Below, piece after piece: positions 15,849-22,929 of a stretch of 33,668 nucleotides of DNA. The number at the start of each line of letters is the position of its first letter. Position 1 is the first letter of the stretch. The notes under the pieces are model-generated. The model had not been told where the DNA came from and searched no databases. It worked only from the letters and a program-made list of their open reading frames with translations. The translations under genes were made by a program, and so were the position numbers. The DNA is from CAYSWF01 sp964562905 (lineage in GTDB: Bacteria; Patescibacteriota; Andersenbacteria; UBA10190), in assembly GCA_964562905.1 (NCBI GenBank), contig CAZLVG010000005.1, forward strand, positions 1-33,668, read 5' to 3'.

Positions 15849-16907
15849 ATGACTGCCATAAACGTAAAAATTGAGCTGGACGAGAAGTCTTTGCGAAGGA
15901 CAATGGAGAGCCTTTTAAGCGGCTTAGACGCCCGCTCGCGCGACATTGTTTCCCGGCGCTACGGTTTGGGCTCGGGCTCTATGGAGACATTAGAAAGCAT
16001 AGGGCGCGAATACGGGATCACGCGGGAACGGGTGCGCCAAATCGAAGCGCAGGCTAATAAGCTGCTAGCTAAAAGAGAGGACGTATTAGAGCAGGCTGAC
16101 TTAGCGCTCCGCCAGATCTTCGCCGCCTACGGCGGAGTGCTGGCGGAAGATTATTGGCAGGAAATTATTAACGAGCTAAGTCCGCGGCTAAAACCGGCTG
16201 TGGCAACGTTTTATCTCAGTATTCTGCCGTCCTATGAATACGTGACGCGCGCGCCCGCTTTAAAGCCGCACTGGTCGCACCCGGGGCTGCACACAGAACA
16301 TGTTGAGGCGGTGCTAGACAAAGCGCAGGCGCTGCTCAAAAAAGCTGGACACCCCCTGGAGGAAAATGAACTTATCCAGGAAATCCGCCGCCGGCTGAAC
16401 GTCGGCGAGAGCGAGTTATCTGACCTCTGCGTATATTCTTTGCTGCGGGCCAGTAAATTCCTGGACAAAACTGTTTTTGGGCAGTGGGGCTTGGTCAGCT
16501 GGGTGGAAACTAAGCCGCGCGGAGTGGGCGACAAAGCGTACATCGTACTGCGCCGCCACGGTAAGCCGGAACACTTTCGGGAAATCACTGCCATGATTAA
16601 CAGAGCTAAGTTTGACCACAAGAATGCGCATGACCAGACAGTACACAACGAACTCATCAAGGACGACCGGTTCGTATTGGTGGGACGCGGCCTGTACGGG
16701 CTGACCGAGTGGGGGTATATGCCCGGCACAGTGGCTGACATAATACAGTCCGTGTTGGAAAAAGCGGGCCGGCCGGTAAGCCGCGAGGAATTGCTGCGGC
16801 AGGTACTCAAACAGCGCATGGTTAAGCGCACGACGGTACTGCTGGGGTTGCAAGACAACCGGCGCTTTCATAAGATTGCGGGCGAGCGTTATATGCTGCG
16901 GAGGTAA
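15849..16907 (+). CDS. Sigma-70 region 4 / HARE-HTH transcriptional regulator
   Basis: A 352-aa protein with no sigma region 2. Residues about 23-74 form a sigma region 4 helix-turn-helix (LDARSRDIVSRRYGLG, then ESIGREYGITRERVRQIEAQA), which normally reads the -35 element. Residues about 228-288 form a HARE-HTH winged helix (AYIVLRRHGKPEHFREI ... VHNELIKDDRFVLVGRGLYGL), and 295-350 look like a further winged-helix repeat. HARE-HTH modules are associated with DNA binding in chromatin factors, restriction systems and RNA polymerase delta. Lacking region 2, it is probably an auxiliary factor, not a sigma factor (inference). The promoter at 15814-15842 implies leaderless translation and possible control through the overlapping inverted repeat. 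A perfect inverted repeat follows the gene. Confidence 0.8.
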   Translation: MTAINVKIELDEKSLRRTMESLLSGLDARSRDIVSRRYGLGSGSMETLESIGREYGITRERVRQIEAQANKLLAKREDVLEQADLALRQIFAAYGGVLAEDYWQEIINELSPRLKPAVATFYLSILPSYEYVTRAPALKPHWSHPGLHTEHVEAVLDKAQALLKKAGHPLEENELIQEIRRRLNVGESELSDLCVYSLLRASKFLDKTVFGQWGLVSWVETKPRGVGDKAYIVLRRHGKPEHFREITAMINRAKFDHKNAHDQTVHNELIKDDRFVLVGRGLYGLTEWGYMPGTVADIIQSVLEKAGRPVSREELLRQVLKQRMVKRTTVLLGLQDNRRFHKIAGERYMLRR

Positions 16908-16917
16908 AATAACTGGA

Positions 16918-16960
16918 GACAAATTAGGCGTCCTGCCATCGGCAGGACGCCTAATTTGTC
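16918..16960. terminator. Perfect 20-bp inverted repeat, likely bidirectional terminator
   Basis: Two perfectly complementary 20-base arms (GACAAATTAGGC... and ...GCCTAATTTGTC) flank a three-base loop, ATC. The A-rich outer 5' arm and T-rich outer 3' arm give a U-rich end to the RNA hairpin in either direction. It sits 10 bases after the HARE-HTH gene and directly before the next promoter, so it insulates the two units. Confidence 0.8.
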
Positions 16961-16961
16961 G

Positions 16962-16967
16962 TATAAT
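16962..16967 (+). promoter_or_regulatory. -10 box for the membrane protein/ATPase operon
   Basis: A perfect TATAAT lies immediately downstream of the terminator hairpin. Nine bases separate it from the ATG at 16977, so the leader is at most a few bases. A -35 element would fall in the hairpin, and I see no good match there. Confidence 0.6.
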
Positions 16968-16976
16968 TGTAAGAAC

Positions 16977-18248
16977 ATGCCTTTGCTTATTGATATTCTT
17001 AATATAGTACTGGGTTGGGGCTGGCTGCTGGTGGTTATCATCCTGCTCTGGATATCTTGGAAGGTCTACATGGCGATCAAGCACATTGATTACGCCATGT
17101 CTATCCAGTGGACGGTGCTGCAAATTACGGTACCGGAAGAATCGGAGCAAACACCAAAAGCCATGGAGAACGTTTTTGACGTACTGGACGGCATTCATAA
17201 AGCTCCCGATTTAATAGAAAAATATTTTCAAGGATACATAGAAGCCTGGTACAGCTGTGAAATCCATTGCGCCAAAGGTAGAGCCCGCTACATTATGGTG
17301 GTACCGACCGTGCACAGGACTTTCTTCGAGGGGGTTATCTACGGCCAATATCCCCAGGCGAATATTACCGAAGTTCCCGATTACACCCAACGGTACTACT
17401 GGAAAGATCTGGAGAAAAAATTCGACCTGTACGGTACGGAAATAATAATGACCAAAGAGGATTTCATGCCTGTAAAGACATACCGCGTGTACGAAGATGT
17501 CCTGGCGGAGGAGGAAAAGTATGTGGATCCATTGCAAGCTCTGATAGAGGCTTACACCAATATCCCGGAGGGAAGCGAATTCTGGGTACAGGTGGTGCTG
17601 CAGCCGATTGATCCCCAGGACATTGAAAAGTGGGCCGCGGAAGGCGAGGCGGCGATCAGTAAGCTAGCCGGTAAGCAGGAAGTCCGAAAGGGCGGCCTCA
17701 TCTCCCAAGTTTGGCAGGAGCTGTGGAAATTGCCCGGCTTACTGATAAAGGCGGCCACCGTGGGTCCGCTGGAGCCGGAGAGCAAGAAGCCCGAAGGGGC
17801 GGCATTCCCGATGGTTAGTGAATCAGACCGAGTCAAAATGCAGGGCATCCTGGACAAGATCTCCCAAGGCGGTTACGCCGCCGCTATCAGAGTTATATAC
17901 ATAGCTCCCATGGGACAGTTGCACAAGCCCGACATATCACGGGCCATCGGCGCTTTTAAGCAATTCAGCACCTTTCATCTTAACGCGCTCAAACCCAACC
18001 CTAAGAATAAATCAAACGGGCCTAATTATATTATGAAAGAGCGACGGCGCTACATGCGCAAGCGAAAAATCTTTCTCCATTTTCAGTGGCGGGAGCCGGC
18101 GGGCGCCAGCCGGGGACACATGCTTAGCGCGCCAGAACTGGCCACGCTGTACCATTTACCGGGCAAATACATGCGGGCGCCAGCCATAGAAAGGGCCAAG
18201 GCTGGACGGGGCAGCGCGCCGGAAAACGTGCCTTACGCCGGAGGCTAG
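16977..18248 (+). CDS. Membrane-anchored protein paired with VirD4/HerA-like ATPase (family not named)
   Basis: A 423-aa protein starting MPLLIDILNIVLGWGWLL; the first 30 residues form one transmembrane segment, followed by a soluble region with mixed alpha/beta character. I do not recognise a catalytic motif. It contains acidic helices (ENVFDVLDGIHKAPDLIEKYFQG), a VQVVLQPIDPQDIEKW strand-helix unit and, near the C-terminus, a basic segment KERRRYMRKRKIFLHFQWREP. Similar proteins next to FtsK/HerA/VirD4-like ATPases are common in CPR genomes, from memory. A TTG start at 16956 is possible on frame alone but lies in the terminator and promoter. Its stop is two bases before the ATPase ATG, and a GGAGG there couples the two. 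It is probably the membrane partner of a DNA- or protein-translocating ATPase. Confidence 0.6.
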   Translation: MPLLIDILNIVLGWGWLLVVIILLWISWKVYMAIKHIDYAMSIQWTVLQITVPEESEQTPKAMENVFDVLDGIHKAPDLIEKYFQGYIEAWYSCEIHCAKGRARYIMVVPTVHRTFFEGVIYGQYPQANITEVPDYTQRYYWKDLEKKFDLYGTEIIMTKEDFMPVKTYRVYEDVLAEEEKYVDPLQALIEAYTNIPEGSEFWVQVVLQPIDPQDIEKWAAEGEAAISKLAGKQEVRKGGLISQVWQELWKLPGLLIKAATVGPLEPESKKPEGAAFPMVSESDRVKMQGILDKISQGGYAAAIRVIYIAPMGQLHKPDISRAIGAFKQFSTFHLNALKPNPKNKSNGPNYIMKERRRYMRKRKIFLHFQWREPAGASRGHMLSAPELATLYHLPGKYMRAPAIERAKAGRGSAPENVPYAGG

Positions 18249-18250
18249 TG

Positions 18251-19945
18251 ATGAATATGTCAGAGGAAGGCATTACTACCATAGGACAGACGAATTTCCG
18301 CGGGGAAAGACGTGAGTTCGGCATCTATCAGAACGACCGCCGCAGCCACATATACCTGGTCGGGAAAACGGGCGTGGGTAAGACCACTTTCATTGAGAAC
18401 ATGATCCGCCAGGACATAGCGGCCGGCTGCGGCGTGGCTCTGGTAGACCCGCACGGTGATTTGTCCAGCGAATTGCTGGACGCGGTGCCGCCGCATCGAG
18501 TTAACGACGTTATTTATTTTGACCCGGCCGATGTTGATTATCCTATAGCCTTCAACGTGCTGGAGGCGGTGGATCCGCGGTATAAATACCTGATCTCTTC
18601 CGGGCTGATAGCTTCACTCAAGAAAATATGGATTGATTCCTGGGGACCCCGCCTGGAATATATCCTGCGCAACACTATTTTAGCGTTGCTGGACTATCCC
18701 TACAGCACCATGCTGGGCATTCTGCGCATGCTGGGCGACAACAAGTACCGTAAAAAAGTGGTGGATCAGATACAGGACCCGGTGGTCAAGGCTTTCTGGA
18801 CTAACGAGTTCGCCAATTACAACGAGCGCTTCCGGGCGGAAGCCATCTCCCCCATCCAGAACAAGGTGGGCCAGTTCCTGACATCTTCCATTATCCGTAA
18901 TATTGTGGCGCAGCCCAAAAGCACGATCGACATGAAAGACATCATGGACAACGGCAAAATACTACTGGTCAATGTATCCAAGGGCAGAATCGGAGAGGAC
19001 AACTCCGCGCTGCTGGGAGCCATGATCATTGCCCGCCTGCAGCTGGCCGCCATGGATCGGGCTAATCAGCCGGAAGAGCAACGGCGCGACTTTTACCTGT
19101 ACGTGGATGAGTTCCAAAACTTCGCCACGGAATCCTTCGCCGGCATCCTGTCGGAAGCCAGAAAGTACCGGCTCAACCTGACCGTGGCCCACCAGTATAT
19201 TACCCAGATGGAGGAGGAGGTCAGAGACGCGGTGTTCGGCAACGCCGGCACCATAGTAAGTTTCCGGGTGGGCGCGGCCGACGCGGAGTTTATGGAAAAC
19301 GAATTCGCGCCTTATTTCACGCCAACCGACCTGGTCAATCTGGACAAGTTTAACGCTTACATAAAACTGATGATCAACGGAATTACCAGCAAGCCCTTCA
19401 GTATGGAAACTATCCCGCCGGCGAAAGAGTCCTTCGGCAAACGCGACGCCGTTATTAAGGTCTCGCGGGAAAGATACGCTCATCCCCGGTGGGTGGTGGA
19501 AAGGAAAATCGCGCGCTGGAGCGGCGTGGTTTTCACCTCCGCCGGAGTGGAGGAAGGCCGGCCGGCCGGCGGCAGCGCCGGCCCGCCGGCCGGCCGGCGG
19601 CAGCGCCGGCCGGTGCTGGACGAGCTGCCGCCGGTACGGCAGGCGGAAGAGGAGATGGATGACACGGGAACACTGGAAGAAAACGACCAGGCCCGGGAAG
19701 AGATCACCGACCTGTCAAAACTGCTGGCGCAGAGTCCTCCCCAGGAAAAACCGGAAAAGGGCGCCTGGCGGATCACTTGTTCCCGCTGCGGTAAGGAAGC
19801 GAAGGTGCCGTTTGAACCAGCTCCGGACAAGCCCACCTATTGCCGGGAGTGCTACGTGCAAGTCAGGGCCGAAACCAAAAAGGAAACCGTCAAGCTGGCT
19901 CCAGCCAAACAGCCGCAGAGGCCCAAGCCCCCGCCGCTTCGTTAA
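18251..19945 (+). CDS. VirD4/TraD/HerA-like P-loop ATPase with C-terminal CxxC-x17-CxxC zinc ribbon
   Basis: A 564-aa protein. Near the N-terminus, YLVGKTGVGKTTF is Walker A, followed by VALVDPHGDL. DFYLYVDEFQNFA is an extended Walker B, followed by LSEARKYRLNLTVAHQYITQ (sensor-like), as in conjugative coupling proteins and HerA-type DNA pumps. After the ATPase core comes a low-complexity linker encoded by a direct repeat, then an acidic stretch, then a zinc ribbon with CSRC, exactly 17 residues, then CREC. The ATG at 18251 has GGAGG six bases upstream; a GTG at 18248 also opens the frame. It is coupled to the membrane protein upstream. No relaxase, pilin or other secretion genes occur nearby, so conjugation is not supported; DNA uptake, secretion or chromosome handling are open options. 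Confidence 0.8.
   Translation: MNMSEEGITTIGQTNFRGERREFGIYQNDRRSHIYLVGKTGVGKTTFIENMIRQDIAAGCGVALVDPHGDLSSELLDAVPPHRVNDVIYFDPADVDYPIAFNVLEAVDPRYKYLISSGLIASLKKIWIDSWGPRLEYILRNTILALLDYPYSTMLGILRMLGDNKYRKKVVDQIQDPVVKAFWTNEFANYNERFRAEAISPIQNKVGQFLTSSIIRNIVAQPKSTIDMKDIMDNGKILLVNVSKGRIGEDNSALLGAMIIARLQLAAMDRANQPEEQRRDFYLYVDEFQNFATESFAGILSEARKYRLNLTVAHQYITQMEEEVRDAVFGNAGTIVSFRVGAADAEFMENEFAPYFTPTDLVNLDKFNAYIKLMINGITSKPFSMETIPPAKESFGKRDAVIKVSRERYAHPRWVVERKIARWSGVVFTSAGVEEGRPAGGSAGPPAGRRQRRPVLDELPPVRQAEEEMDDTGTLEENDQAREEITDLSKLLAQSPPQEKPEKGAWRITCSRCGKEAKVPFEPAPDKPTYCRECYVQVRAETKKETVKLAPAKQPQRPKPPPLR
19561..19611 (+). repeat. 23-bp direct repeat encoding the ATPase linker
   Basis: The same 23-base GC-rich sequence (begins GCCGGCCGGCGGCAG) occurs at 19561-19583 and 19589-19611. 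The offset of 28 bases is not a multiple of three, so the two copies are read in different frames (GGSAG versus RRQRR). This fits a recent local duplication in an unconstrained linker. Confidence 0.85.
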
Positions 19946-19983
19946 GGTCATAACATGTCCCGCAAGTTATGGGTCACGAGTTA

Positions 19984-20189
19984 TATAGAGGCAACATTAT
20001 GAGTGCCGCTATCGTTGTGATGGATGCTGCCGTGGCTTCATCCCCTTGGCCAAAGCTTTAAGGGGACACGGCGCGGCCGGCCATACGCCGGCCGCGCCTG
20101 CCAGCCGCAGCCTTCGGCGCCGGCCGGATCCTCCACGCCGCGCCGCCCGTTTATTTTCAAGAGCGGCATGGCATAATGTCACCTCTATA
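19984..20189 (+). repeat. Family A dispersed repeat, copy 3, carrying a nested family C element
   Basis: A 206-bp element with long imperfect terminal inverted repeats: TATAGAGGCAACATTATGAG at the left and, on the opposite strand at the right, TATAGAGGTGACATTATGCC. GTGCCGCTAT and GAGCGGCATG lie just inside, with CGCCGCCCGTTTATTTTCAA before the right terminus. It is longer than the other copies because an 86-bp family C unit lies in the middle (20034-20119). The 19946-20257 gap holds no gene. Confidence 0.88.
20034..20119 (-). repeat. Family C dispersed repeat, copy 2 (nested in family A)
   Basis: The reverse complement of this segment aligns to 8584-8668. It is rich in internal palindromes: TCCCCTT...AAGGGGA and GCGCGGCCGGCCATACGCC-type arms. 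The absence of this piece from the other three family A copies indicates an insertion into this one. Confidence 0.8.
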
Positions 20190-20241
20190 GGTTACGTATT
20201 ACGAGTTACCGGTAGTCATCCCCGCGCCGCCAAACATGATA

Positions 20242-20250
20242 TGGTATAAT
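20242..20250 (+). promoter_or_regulatory. Extended -10 promoter of the LOG gene
   Basis: TGGTATAAT is a perfect extended -10. Seven bases separate it from the ATG at 20258, implying an essentially leaderless mRNA. No clear -35 is visible, as is common with extended -10 promoters. Confidence 0.65.
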
Positions 20251-20257
20251 ATGCGTT

Positions 20258-20947
20258 ATGAAAGATACGGCGCGCGACGACGAAAAAGTGTATATAGACC
20301 AGCCGTTTGATTTTACCGAAAACGCGAACTGGCGCATATTCCGCATCATAGCGGAGTTCGTGGAAGGCTTTGAGTTTCTATATCCCATGCGCCGGGAAGT
20401 TACCATATTCGGGTCCGCCCGGGCCAAGGGAAATTCCCTCTGGTACCGGGAAGCCAGAAAATTGGCTCGCCTGCTGGGCGAGGCTGGCTTTACCGTCATC
20501 ACCGGCGGCGGCGAGGGAATCATGGAAGCGGGCAACAGGGGAGCTTACGAGTCGGGAGGGGAATCCGTGGGACTGGATATTGAGCTGCCCGAGCAGCAAC
20601 GCCGCAACAAGTACGTAAAAAAGGGTATCGGCTTTCATTATTTTTTCACGCGCAAGGTGATGCTGTCCGCCTCGGCCCAGGCGTACGTTTTCTTTCCCGG
20701 CGGGTACGGCACACTTGATGAATTTTTTGAGATGGTAACATTGATACAAACAAAAAAAATGGAACAGGTGCCCGTGGTATGCGTCGGCCACGATTACTGG
20801 TCCGCGCTGGACAAATGGATCAGGGAAACGATACTGGAAAAATACCAGGCCGTAGACGATGGCGACGTTGACATCTATCAGATAGTTAACACAGCTGAAG
20901 AAGCTTTTGAGTTGATTAAAGACTCCAAAGAGCGCAAGTACTTCTAA
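20258..20947 (+). CDS. LOG-family (TIGR00730-like) Rossmann protein
   Basis: A 229-aa protein of the LOG / lysine-decarboxylase-like family. Characterised members hydrolyse nucleoside 5'-monophosphates at the ribose-base bond. The core motifs are VTIFGSARAKGNS (phosphate loop), ITGGGEGIMEAGNRGAYESGG, ELPEQQ and FFPGGYGTLDEFFE, where PGGxGTxxE is the family hallmark. There is a N-terminal extension of about 45 residues (DQPFDFTENANWRIFRIIAEFVEGFEFLYPM) typical of the PpnN/YgdH-like and many CPR versions. The substrate is not determinable here. It is monocistronic in appearance, with its own extended -10 promoter and a 132-bp gap before alaS. Confidence 0.85.
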   Translation: MKDTARDDEKVYIDQPFDFTENANWRIFRIIAEFVEGFEFLYPMRREVTIFGSARAKGNSLWYREARKLARLLGEAGFTVITGGGEGIMEAGNRGAYESGGESVGLDIELPEQQRRNKYVKKGIGFHYFFTRKVMLSASAQAYVFFPGGYGTLDEFFEMVTLIQTKKMEQVPVVCVGHDYWSALDKWIRETILEKYQAVDDGDVDIYQIVNTAEEAFELIKDSKERKYF

Positions 20948-21079
20948 CCACTTGATCAATAACTCAAAATGGCCGCGCTTTAGCCGGCCTTGCCCGCTTT
21001 TAATCAAATTGGAAACTAAAAATTTCAGTCGTCTTGGCCGCAACTGGAACGCCGGCCAAGCCAGTGGTAATTTTATGAT

Positions 21080-22885
21080 ATGCCGATAAGCATATCCAGC
21101 AGTGAGCTGCGGGAGAAGTACCAGCGGTTTTTTGAAAGCAAGGAGCACCGGCGCCTTCCCAGCGCCCCCTTGGTGCCGGAAGGCGACTCTTCAGTGCTTT
21201 TCACCACCGCCGGCATGCATCCGCTGGTGCCGTACCTGCAAGGGCAGCCACACCCCTTGGGACGGCGCCTGACTAACGTCCAGAAATGTCTGCGCACCAC
21301 GGACATTGACGAGGTAGGTGACGCCCTGCACGCTACGGTATTTGAAATGCTAGGCAGTTGGTCGCTGGGAGATTACTTCAAGGAAGAAGCCATTGGCTGG
21401 AGTTGGGAGTTTCTGACGGATCAGAAATGGCTGGGCCTGAATCCCGAACGTTTAGCGGTGAGCGTTTTTAAGGGCAAACTTCCTTCGTCAAAACCTTCCG
21501 CGAGCTCCTCGGCGTTGACCGACCAGGAGTCGGCTAAGATATGGAAACAAGTAGGCATACCGGATGAACGACTGGCTTATTCAGGCGTGGAAGAAAACTG
21601 GTGGCCGACAGGAGGCAGCACGCGAGGACCACAAGGGCCTGACACGGAAATGTTCTACTGGACTGGCAGGGAGCCGCCGCCCCCAAAGTTTAGTCCTGAA
21701 GACAGCAGGTGGGTGGAGATATGGAATGACGTGTTTATGGAATTTAACAGGACGGAGCGGTCGGAACTGCAACCACTGGCCCAAAAAAACGTGGATACGG
21801 GCATGGGACTGGAACGTACGGTTATGGTTCTAAACGGCCATGACTCCATCTACGAGATTGATACTTACCGCGGCCTCATGAAGGCGATTGCCGCGGCCAC
21901 CCGCCAGGAAGACATTCGTCACCAACGCCTGGTAGCCGACCACTTGCGAGCGGCCTCGTTCATCATGGGAGACGAAAATGCCGTCGCGCCTTCCAACACC
22001 GAGCGAGGTTACGTGCTGCGCCGCTTAATCAGGCGGGCGGTAAGATCTGCCCGCCAACTTGGCGTACGGGACACCGCGGGCCTCTTTGAGGCCGGTTTAG
22101 ACATAGTGGTGGAACAATACGGCACCGTCTATCCTTCGCTGCCTCAAAAAAAACAACTCGCCCGAGACAACCTGCGCCGGGAAGTGGGACGCTTTGAGAA
22201 GGCCCTGGCCGGCGGTCTTAAACAGTTGTCGCACTTGATAAGCGCCCAGCCGGAGGGAGGGACGCTGCCAGGCACCGACGCCTTCCGCCTGTACGAATCG
22301 TATGGTTTTCCCATTGAACTTACGCAGGAGGTAGCGAGGGAACACCAGCTACCGGTGGACATGGCCGGTTTCGAGAAGGCTTTGCGGGAGCACCAAGATA
22401 AATCGCGTTCAGCCGCCACCGGCCACTTCGCCGGCGGTCTTAAGGACGCCTCCCGGCCAACAGTCAAGTATCACACCGCCACGCACTTACTGCACCAGGC
22501 TTTGCGCGAGGTACTGGGGCCGCACGTGCGGCAAAAAGGCAGTAACATTACCGCCGACAGATTGCGGTTTGATTTTTCGCATTCAGACAAGATGACTTCG
22601 CGGGAACTGAAACAAACCGACAAGCGCGTCAACGAAATCATACGAAGCGACCTGCCCGTCAGCAGGCAGGAAATGACAGTGGGGGAAGCCCGGTCCAAGG
22701 GCGCTCTGGGGCTGTTTGGACACAAGTACGGGGATAAAGTCAGCGTCTACGTTATAGGCAGCTTCAGTATCGAAATTTGCGGGGGGCCGCACGTCAAGTC
22801 AACGGGAGAGCTGGGGAAGTTTCGGATAGTAAAAGAACAGTCCAGCGGCGCCGGTACCAGGCGCGTTAAAGCCATATTGCGGTAA
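21080..22885 (+). CDS. alaS: Alanyl-tRNA synthetase, short form lacking the C-Ala region
   Basis: It charges tRNA-Ala. At 601 aa it is much shorter than the roughly 875-aa bacterial norm. The class II catalytic domain is complete: LFTTAGMHPLVPYLQG, TNVQKCLRTTDIDEVG, FEMLGSWSLGDYFKEEAI, WNDVFMEF, and NVDTGMGLERTVMVL. The tRNA-recognition region and editing domain follow (HTATHLLHQALREVLG with the zinc histidines, and CGGPHV where most AlaRS read CGGTHV). The protein ends just after the editing domain (SSGAGTRRVKAIL), so the oligomerising/DHHA1 C-Ala domain is absent. The next gene starts 45 bases later, so this is not a frameshift with visible C-Ala remnants. A TAATTT-like -10 is close to the ATG, but weak. 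Confidence 0.93.
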   Translation: MPISISSSELREKYQRFFESKEHRRLPSAPLVPEGDSSVLFTTAGMHPLVPYLQGQPHPLGRRLTNVQKCLRTTDIDEVGDALHATVFEMLGSWSLGDYFKEEAIGWSWEFLTDQKWLGLNPERLAVSVFKGKLPSSKPSASSSALTDQESAKIWKQVGIPDERLAYSGVEENWWPTGGSTRGPQGPDTEMFYWTGREPPPPKFSPEDSRWVEIWNDVFMEFNRTERSELQPLAQKNVDTGMGLERTVMVLNGHDSIYEIDTYRGLMKAIAAATRQEDIRHQRLVADHLRAASFIMGDENAVAPSNTERGYVLRRLIRRAVRSARQLGVRDTAGLFEAGLDIVVEQYGTVYPSLPQKKQLARDNLRREVGRFEKALAGGLKQLSHLISAQPEGGTLPGTDAFRLYESYGFPIELTQEVAREHQLPVDMAGFEKALREHQDKSRSAATGHFAGGLKDASRPTVKYHTATHLLHQALREVLGPHVRQKGSNITADRLRFDFSHSDKMTSRELKQTDKRVNEIIRSDLPVSRQEMTVGEARSKGALGLFGHKYGDKVSVYVIGSFSIEICGGPHVKSTGELGKFRIVKEQSSGAGTRRVKAILR

Positions 22886-22895
22886 AACATGGTAT

Positions 22896-22923
22896 TTGTT
22901 ATTGCTCGCGGGAGTTCTATACT
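22896..22923 (+). promoter_or_regulatory. Promoter of the baseplate-J-like gene
   Basis: TTGTTA (22896-22901) and TATACT (22918-22923) are spaced 16 bases apart. Six bases separate the -10 from the ATG at 22930, so the transcript should be leaderless. Confidence 0.65.
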
Positions 22924-22929
22924 GACATT

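Noticed and set aside
16956..16976. TTG start for the membrane protein
   Set aside because: It would put the start inside the terminator hairpin and over the TATAAT box; the ATG at 16977 gives a normal membrane-anchor N-terminus.
18251..19945. Integrated conjugative element
   Set aside because: The ATPase resembles coupling proteins, but there is no relaxase, integrase, pilin or attachment site, and the flanks are housekeeping genes.
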